From Actinomyces johnsonii (GTDB lineage: Bacteria > Actinomycetota > Actinomycetes > Actinomycetales > Actinomycetaceae), in NCBI RefSeq assembly GCF_006546835.1, contig NZ_VICB01000022.1, positions 1-64,000 of the forward strand: a stretch of 64,000 nt of DNA, given 5' to 3'. This document shows, in pieces, positions 59,777 to 64,000 of this stretch. Made by a program: the position numbers and the translations under genes. The number at the start of each line of letters is the position of its first letter. Within the stretch, counting starts at the first letter, position 1. Under the pieces are notes generated by a model that did no database searches, was not told where the DNA came from, and saw only the letters and a program-made list of their open reading frames with translations.

Positions 59777-60099
59777 GAGAAAAGTCCTTCCTGAACACTG
59801 GTCCTGCACTGCTTGGCGCGCACCCGCGCGCCCTCCTCGAGCCACCTCGACGACTCCGACTCCGTGTCACCGACCAGCCTCATCGGCCCAGTCAGCTCGC
59901 GCGCCGCCCACAGCACATGGGCCTCCACCTGAGGGGCCACCCGCCCGGCCTCAGCCAGGCAGGACTCCACCGCCCGCGCCGACCCCGACACGGCAGACGC
60001 AATCACCGCCACCGTCAACCGCAACGCCTCCGACTGTTGCAAAGGCGTCAACGCCTGCCACAGATCCCGACGCCGTCCCGACTGCACATTCCCACTCAC
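59773..60099 (-). CDS. Phage early protein (helical, hypothetical)
   Basis: 108 residues from a GTG. SGRRRDLWQALTPLQQSEAL, AVIASAVSGSARAVESCLAE and HVLWAARELTGPMRLVGDTE are helical. No motif recognised. Overlaps both neighbours by four bases, so it is part of the ParB-like operon. Confidence 0.55.
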   Translation of the reverse strand: MSGNVQSGRRRDLWQALTPLQQSEALRLTVAVIASAVSGSARAVESCLAEAGRVAPQVEAHVLWAARELTGPMRLVGDTESESSRWLEEGARVRAKQCRTSVQEGLFS

Positions 60100-60575
60100 G
60101 CCGCCGCCACCGCCGTCCGCGTCGCTCGCGAGAACCGATGAAGAGGGATATCTCGGACGCGGAAGATCGCCGAGATGAACGGGGTCCGGCCGTGATGAAC
60201 CGTGAACACCGCCCGCCCCATCACCCGGTAACTGAGGCGCTCCAGCTCCGTTCGTGCCCAGCTCTCCAGATCCCGCTTCTCCCGCCCGAGCCAGGTCCCC
60301 TCGGCCGGCAGCGGCCAGAACACCGCCGCCGCAGAGCCCCGGATCCTCATCTCAGGGCTCCCGCTCCGGGTACGGAGCCGCTCAGATAGCTTCTCCTCAG
60401 CGATGTCGGCCTGCCAGTGCTTGAAGCACATGCCATGACCCTTGTGCTGCACGGTGTCCGCCCACTGGCCCTCGGCGCGCTGGTTGTTGGGGCGCAGCAT
60501 CGTGGTGCAGCCCTGGGCAACGCACTGGACCGGACCGTGCGACCAATCGATCTTGGAAGGTTTCCGCCGGCTCAT
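60096..60575 (-). CDS. Phage early protein with zinc-like Cys/His motif
   Basis: 159 residues. MSRRKPSKIDWSHGPVQCVA, QGCTTMLRPNN and HGMCFKHW give C-x3-C...C-x2-H, a plausible zinc site. The second half (LERLSYRVMGRAVFTVHHGR, TPFISAIFRVRDIPLHRFSR) is basic and beta/helical. Unknown function. Confidence 0.55.
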   Translation of the reverse strand: MSRRKPSKIDWSHGPVQCVAQGCTTMLRPNNQRAEGQWADTVQHKGHGMCFKHWQADIAEEKLSERLRTRSGSPEMRIRGSAAAVFWPLPAEGTWLGREKRDLESWARTELERLSYRVMGRAVFTVHHGRTPFISAIFRVRDIPLHRFSRATRTAVAAA

Positions 60576-61018
60576 GCCGCCACCCCCGACGGGCCTTCCG
60601 AGCCAGCATCCTCAACGGAGCTGGTGTCGCCGCTGTCGGGATCAGCCCACCAGGGGCATACGCCGGCCTCGGGTGAGAGCTCCAGAAGGACCACGCCGAG
60701 GCCGGTCGCGATGACCCCGGGGATCGCCAAGCCTGAGTAGGCCCATGCCCGGGTCAGGCACACCACCAGGTTCCCCAGGACCAACAAGGCCCCTAGCACC
60801 AGCAGGACAGCGCCCCACCGAGCCTGCCGAGACGACAGGGACGGCACTGGGACGCTTCCACGCTCCTCGGCCAGGACGTCGAGGATGCTCACCTCGTGGT
60901 ACTCCCAGTGCGGACGCAGGGCCCTACGAACAGACGTGGCCATAGCCGACAGACGGGACCGACGCTGGTGACGCGGCGTGTAACGGGTTTTCACGGGTAT
61001 ACTCCTTCGTGGATTCAT
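60572..61018 (-). CDS. Phage two-helix membrane protein
   Basis: 148 residues from ATG 61018 (GAAGGAA upstream), or 140 from a GTG at 60994 which has AGGAG 7 bases before it. The first 65 residues are basic and soluble; then come two membrane helices (WGAVLLVLGALLVLGNLVVC and GLAIPGVIATGLGVVLLEL) and an acidic Ser tail. It is the start of the early operon proper, since 61019-61110 holds no gene. It may be a superinfection or immunity protein, but no family is known to me. Confidence 0.6.
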   Translation of the reverse strand: MNPRRSIPVKTRYTPRHQRRSRLSAMATSVRRALRPHWEYHEVSILDVLAEERGSVPVPSLSSRQARWGAVLLVLGALLVLGNLVVCLTRAWAYSGLAIPGVIATGLGVVLLELSPEAGVCPWWADPDSGDTSSVEDAGSEGPSGVAA

Positions 61019-61110
61019 TGGTTGATTCCTTCGCCCCGTCGCTGACGCACACAGCGCGGGGCGCCCTCTTGCCAGGGCAGATGCGCGCGGTCACCCGCGC
61101 AGTTCATTAC

Positions 61111-61314
61111 TCAGGCCGTGGGCTGCTTCTCGCCCAGGTCGCTCAGGTCGGGCGGGTCAAGTCCGAGTCGCGCGAACTCTGAGATCGGGATTCGCACGTT
61201 CCGCCCGAGCCTCACCACATGCAGGTCGCCTTTGGCGATGAGAGACCGCACCGTCGTCATGCTTAGGTCAGCAGCGGCGGCGAAGCGAGCGGCGGTGATG
61301 TTCGTGGGCTTCAC
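61111..61314 (-). CDS. Excisionase-like/HTH_17 DNA-binding protein
   Basis: 67 residues from a GTG at 61314 that overlaps the preceding stop (GTGA). ITAARFAAAADLSMTTVRSL and IAKGDLHVVRLGRNVRIPIS is a typical winged-helix fold of excisionases (K-x-G-x-L-x-x-x-R-x-G-R-x-x-R-I). It may assist excision or control the early promoter. Confidence 0.75.
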   Translation of the reverse strand: MKPTNITAARFAAAADLSMTTVRSLIAKGDLHVVRLGRNVRIPISEFARLGLDPPDLSDLGEKQPTA

Positions 61315-61481
61315 CGGGAGTACCTCCCAACGGATATCGCCCGGCGAGTAGAGGCAGCATCATCAGCGATGCGCCTTCGTGGGCGACGTACGCAGAGAGC
61401 TCCTCGAGGTTGAGGCTGTGCCGCCAGGTCGTTCTTGCGGCCTAGGAGATCCTTCTCGGATCGTCCAGTTACATCAGACAT
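61311..61481 (-). CDS. Small Arg-rich early protein
   Basis: 56 residues: MSDVTGRSEKDLLGRKNDLA, then ALCVRRPRRRIADDAASTRR. Its ATG shares a base with the stop of the Xre-like gene (TGATG at 61483-61479) and its TGA lies in GTGA with the next gene, so coupling on both sides argues for translation. It is highly basic and may bind nucleic acid. Confidence 0.5.
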   Translation of the reverse strand: MSDVTGRSEKDLLGRKNDLAAQPQPRGALCVRRPRRRIADDAASTRRAISVGRYSR

Positions 61482-61810
61482 CACTCAGCCTCCCCTCCGG
61501 AAGTGGCCGAGGATGACAAGGTCGCAAGTGTGGGGACGATGGTCCGCGAACACGACGGTGCGTTGAAGAACCGCTCTTCCGCGTCGGCGGTGAGTGCGGA
61601 AGCGGTGAGGCCAAGACGCTCGGCGACGACGGCGAGCTCGGCCGGGGAGAAGGCTACTTGGCCCCGGCATTTGCGACCGAACACGTTGGGATGCATACCG
61701 ATCTCAGAGGCCATCTCCCCCTGACTGATGCGGGCGCGTCCGAGCTCTGCGCGGACAACGCCTGACAGCTCCTGGTCGAGAGTGGCGAACCGAATTGGGT
61801 TTGAGGACAT
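61481..61810 (-). CDS. Xre-family regulator (Cro-like), leaderless
   Basis: 109 residues from the ATG at 61810; a frame to 61927 runs through the operators. MSSNPIRFATLDQELSGVVR, AELGRARISQGEMASEIGMH and PNVFGRKCRGQVAFSPAELA form a helix-turn-helix of the Xre/Cro type. It is the first gene of the leftward early operon, driven by the promoter at 61817-61845, and its codons 4-8 themselves contain one operator copy. It likely acts as the Cro-like counterpart of the repressor at 61892. Confidence 0.75.
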   Translation of the reverse strand: MSSNPIRFATLDQELSGVVRAELGRARISQGEMASEIGMHPNVFGRKCRGQVAFSPAELAVVAERLGLTASALTADAEERFFNAPSCSRTIVPTLATLSSSATSGGEAE

Positions 61811-61858
61811 GGCAATATGATGGAACCCAATTCGGTTTACGTCAAACCCACTTCGGTT
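61788..61858 (-). promoter_or_regulatory. Early leftward promoter with three operator repeats
   Basis: Three copies of AACCCAnTTCGGTT: 61788-61801 (inverted, inside the Xre-like gene), 61824-61837 and 61845-61858. On the minus strand TTGACG (61840-61845) and CATCAT (61817-61822) are 17 bases apart, and the middle repeat fills that spacer exactly. Transcription would start at about 61810, the A of the ATG, giving a leaderless mRNA. The repeats are the likely binding sites of the repressor and the Xre-like protein. Confidence 0.75.
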
Positions 61859-61891
61859 GCGCTTCGGTAACGACTGTGTCACTGTGGAGCC

Positions 61892-62404
61892 ATGGCACGC
61901 GCAAAGCAGCTCAGGCCCGTCGATCACATCACCCAGTCACTGCTTGCTGACGCGGTACGTGAGACTGGTGCCAAGCACGCGGATGTCGGCGAAAAAGCTG
62001 GCATGTCGCAGAACCGGGTTTCGATCATCCTGCGCCTCGGCACGCCCCCTGCTACGGTCGGTGAGATCTCTGCGATCGCGCGGGCGATCGGCCGAAGTGG
62101 CTCAGAGTTCATAGCTGCCGCTGAAGCGGAGGTGGCGTCGGCAGTGGCTCATTCGAGTTCGGACCGTACCGGTTCAGTTGCACCTTCACTAAGCGTTCGT
62201 AACGGTGCTCGTGATGCCTGGAAGCACGATGCGGGTGTCGCCCAGGGTGAGCAGGTGCTGTCGCTTCACCCTGACGCGCCGCCGCCCCCGCCACTTATCG
62301 AGGCTGCAGCCCGCACAGTGACCGACCGTCCCGAGTGGGAAGCCGAGCTTGCTCGTCGCCAGCAGGTGGTCGACGAGTCCCACGAGACTGGCGGAGCCAA
62401 CTAA
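61892..62404 (+). CDS. Phage repressor, HTH Xre-type
   Basis: 170 residues, rightward. N-terminal HTH: SLLADAVRETGAKHADVGEK, AGMSQNRVSIILRLGTPPAT and VGEISAIARAIGRSG. A long disordered middle (Ser/Pro/Asp-rich) follows, and a charged tail. There is no LexA-type Ser-Lys protease domain; the metalloprotease gene at 62500 lies 95 bases downstream, the arrangement of ImmR/ImmA-type immunity modules. It should repress the leftward early promoter via the operators beside it. Confidence 0.78.
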   Translation: MARAKQLRPVDHITQSLLADAVRETGAKHADVGEKAGMSQNRVSIILRLGTPPATVGEISAIARAIGRSGSEFIAAAEAEVASAVAHSSSDRTGSVAPSLSVRNGARDAWKHDAGVAQGEQVLSLHPDAPPPPPLIEAAARTVTDRPEWEAELARRQQVVDESHETGGAN

Positions 62405-62499
62405 GTTACGGGTAACAATTTAGATACATCCTCTAGTTACAGGCCTGTGATGACTAGCGAAGGGGCAGGATAAGTACACCTAAACATTCGCCTGCTCGA

Positions 62500-62967
62500 T
62501 TGCCGAGCCTTGCCCCTATTCCTAGAAAAATGTCTCATGCGAACTGCGAAACGCCGCACACCCGGCGCCCTTGGAGCACCCTGCTCCAAGCCCATCCCGA
62601 TACCGCTGTCTGGCCCACCAGCTCTCTTCCATCCACCGTCCTGGGCTGCACTGATGGAACCTCCATCTGGCTCACCGTCGAGCAGACCGTCGCCGAGGCC
62701 CGATGCACCCTCGCCCACGAGCTCATCCACCTCGAACGTGGGCACAGCACCTGCCAGCCACCCGATGTCGAGGCCGACGTCGCGCGCGAGGCCGCCAGGC
62801 GCCTCATTCCCATCGACGAGCTCGCTGCTGTTCTTGCCCAGGCGCGTAACGAGCTCGAGACGGCGGAGATGCTCTGGGTCGACGTTGACACCCTACGTAC
62901 CCGCCTCGCCTTCCTCGACGACATCGAGCGCGCCCGTGTCGGCCTCACTCGCGACCTAGCCTGCTAG
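62500..62967 (+). CDS. ImmA/IrrE-like metallopeptidase
   Basis: 155 residues from a TTG at 62500; the ATG at 62530 (145 residues) is an alternative, and neither has a strong ribosome-binding site. The zinc motif ARCTLAHELIHLERGH contains HELIH (H-E-x-x-H), with DVEADVAREAARRLIPIDEL supplying the third ligand region (E-x-x-A-x-x-x-A-x-x-L-(L/I)-(P/I)). This is the IrrE/ImmA fold (DUF955). It probably cleaves the repressor at 61892 on an inducing signal, so that the prophage wakes. Confidence 0.85.
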   Translation: MPSLAPIPRKMSHANCETPHTRRPWSTLLQAHPDTAVWPTSSLPSTVLGCTDGTSIWLTVEQTVAEARCTLAHELIHLERGHSTCQPPDVEADVAREAARRLIPIDELAAVLAQARNELETAEMLWVDVDTLRTRLAFLDDIERARVGLTRDLAC

Positions 62968-62980
62968 CCTCAGGAACAAC

Positions 62981-63021
62981 AAAGGTGTCCCACCACCCAG
63001 AGCGGGTGGTGGGACACCTTT
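62981..63021. terminator. 18-bp hairpin ending the immunity operon and int
   Basis: aaaggtgtcccaccaccc (62981-62998) pairs with 63004-63021 around a 5-base loop; an in-line A/T run flanks both arms, so it works in both directions. It lies after the ImmA-like gene and 161 bases beyond the integrase stop. The inner core matches the terminator at 27844. Confidence 0.8.
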
Positions 63022-63181
63022 GTCGTATTGGCCGTTAACCCTTCGGCTTGCTGGATCTACTTGCTGCAATATTCTGCGGACCAGCTGAAGCGGCAGTGGC
63101 CAGTCTCGTCAAGGTCGCAGCAACGGATTGACTGCTGAAGGTCTGGACTGTGACGCTGGTGGCCCTCATGCTCACGCGGGC

Positions 63182-64000
63182 CTACGCCCGCCGTCGGCCT
63201 TCGAGGCGAACCACGTCGCCAGCGGCCTCGGCCTGTTCCGCCCAGGTCGTCTCGCCGGCACGCGCCGCCATCTGGTCCAGGATCATTCGCTCGTAATCGG
63301 CGTCCGCTCGCTGGTAGTGCATCGCTTGTTCAGGCCGGGTCCAGCCAAACCGGATCATGATGGCCGACGTCGAGGCCCCGGCCTGCCCATACCGTGTCGC
63401 GGCATAGTGCCGGAAGGCGTGCCACCCACCGTACTTGCCCGGTGGAATCACCACGCCGGCTGCCGACAATGCCGCCCTTAGAGCCTTCGACGCCGTCGAA
63501 TCCCGCATGTAGCCACCCCGCAGTGCCGGGAACACGATCCTGACCTCCGCGAACCGATCCAGATGACCCGCGAGCGCTGCTGCGGTGGATGGTGTGACCT
63601 GAACTCGTCGTGACCGCTTGGTCTTGGTGGGGCCTCGGGTCAGGTCTGTGCCGGCGCGAACGAGGGAGTGGGCGACGTTGATGACTGTGGTGTTGGTCCC
63701 CAGGTGAAGGTCGTCGCGGTGGAGTGCCAGTGCCTCGTTGATCCGTAGGCCGGCGTCGGCGAGGAGGGTCACCAGGGCCGAGAGGTCGGGGCGGATTACC
63801 TCTGATATGGCGGCGACCTCGGTGGGGGAGAGGAGATAGCGCTCTCCCATGGTCTGGCGTGCGGTGGACGCGCCGCGAATGCGGCAGGGGTTCTCGGTCA
63901 GGGATGTCTCTTCGGAGTCGACGGCGGCGGTGAGCATGGCTCGCAGTGTCTGGTAGGAGGCGGTCCGGATCCCGTCGGAGGGTAGCGCCGAGTGCCATGT
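63182..64000 (-). CDS. Tyrosine integrase (N-terminus cut by window end)
   Basis: 272 residues are visible and the frame continues through base 64000 without a stop; upstream residues WHSALPSDGIRTASYQTLRA belong to the core-binding domain, so the start lies outside. Catalytic residues: Arg in GLRINEALAL, Lys in the TKTKRSRRV strand, HAFRHYAATRYG (H-x-x-R) and the Tyr in RPEQAMHYQRAD. It should integrate the phage at the 3' end of ssrA. The gene reads leftwards, with its 5' end facing the missing attR side. Confidence 0.92.
   Translation of the reverse strand, partial: TWHSALPSDGIRTASYQTLRAMLTAAVDSEETSLTENPCRIRGASTARQTMGERYLLSPTEVAAISEVIRPDLSALVTLLADAGLRINEALALHRDDLHLGTNTTVINVAHSLVRAGTDLTRGPTKTKRSRRVQVTPSTAAALAGHLDRFAEVRIVFPALRGGYMRDSTASKALRAALSAAGVVIPPGKYGGWHAFRHYAATRYGQAGASTSAIMIRFGWTRPEQAMHYQRADADYERMILDQMAARAGETTWAEQAEAAGDVVRLEGRRRA

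Overview
The window is high-GC actinobacterial DNA. The gene content (FtsEX with a coiled-coil M23 protein and smpB-ssrA, an FHA-ABC exporter beside a PknB-like kinase, oligoribonuclease, a DUF6318-type lipoprotein, TagD/TagF-like wall glycopolymer enzymes) fits the family Actinomycetaceae, most likely Actinomyces. The genus is inferred from gene style and not proven.

Region 1 (1-9.75 kb) is a partly decayed wall glycopolymer island. It has two glycerol-3-phosphate cytidylyltransferase paralogues (652-1044 and 9333-9731), a large CDP-glycerol glycerophosphotransferase (2030-4441), remnants of an IS256-type transposase, a glycosyltransferase and a TagH-like ABC ATPase, a DUF6270-like protein, and a PKD-like protein coupled to a DUF6318 lipoprotein.

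Region 2 (9.75-27.76 kb) is chromosomal core: a Tat/lipoprotein polysaccharide deacetylase, tRNA-His, oligoribonuclease, a transmembrane Ser/Thr kinase convergent with an FHA-ABC exporter across a perfect 17-bp hairpin, tRNA-Arg(TCT) with an unusual anticodon stem, two coupled dynamin-like GTPases, ssb, ftsE-ftsX-M23 peptidase, smpB, an aldo/keto reductase and the tmRNA gene ssrA.

Region 3 (27.76 kb to the end) is a siphovirus-type prophage whose left end abuts the 3' end of ssrA. Its integrase is cut by the right edge of the window, so attR lies outside. Nearly everything is read leftwards. From right to left it carries: integrase; a rightward immunity pair (HTH repressor and ImmA-like metalloprotease); three operator repeats over a leaderless leftward promoter; a tightly overlapped early operon (Xre/Cro-like protein, HTH excisionase-like protein, ParB-like protein, clamp-like protein, RusA, SSB, HNH/initiator-like protein); two rightward accessory genes (a stand-alone primase-polymerase-like protein and a PH-like protein) around an HNH nuclease; terminase, portal, a MuF-type capsid protein fused to a CdiA-C-like nuclease toxin, scaffold and major capsid; connector genes and major tail protein; frameshifted tail chaperones; a tape measure fused to NlpC/P60; minor tail proteins; and a lysis cassette with a two-catalytic-domain endolysin and a holin. 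The most interesting element is the MuF-nuclease fusion at 44643-45902: a polymorphic toxin built into a virion structural gene, with no immunity gene visible next to it.
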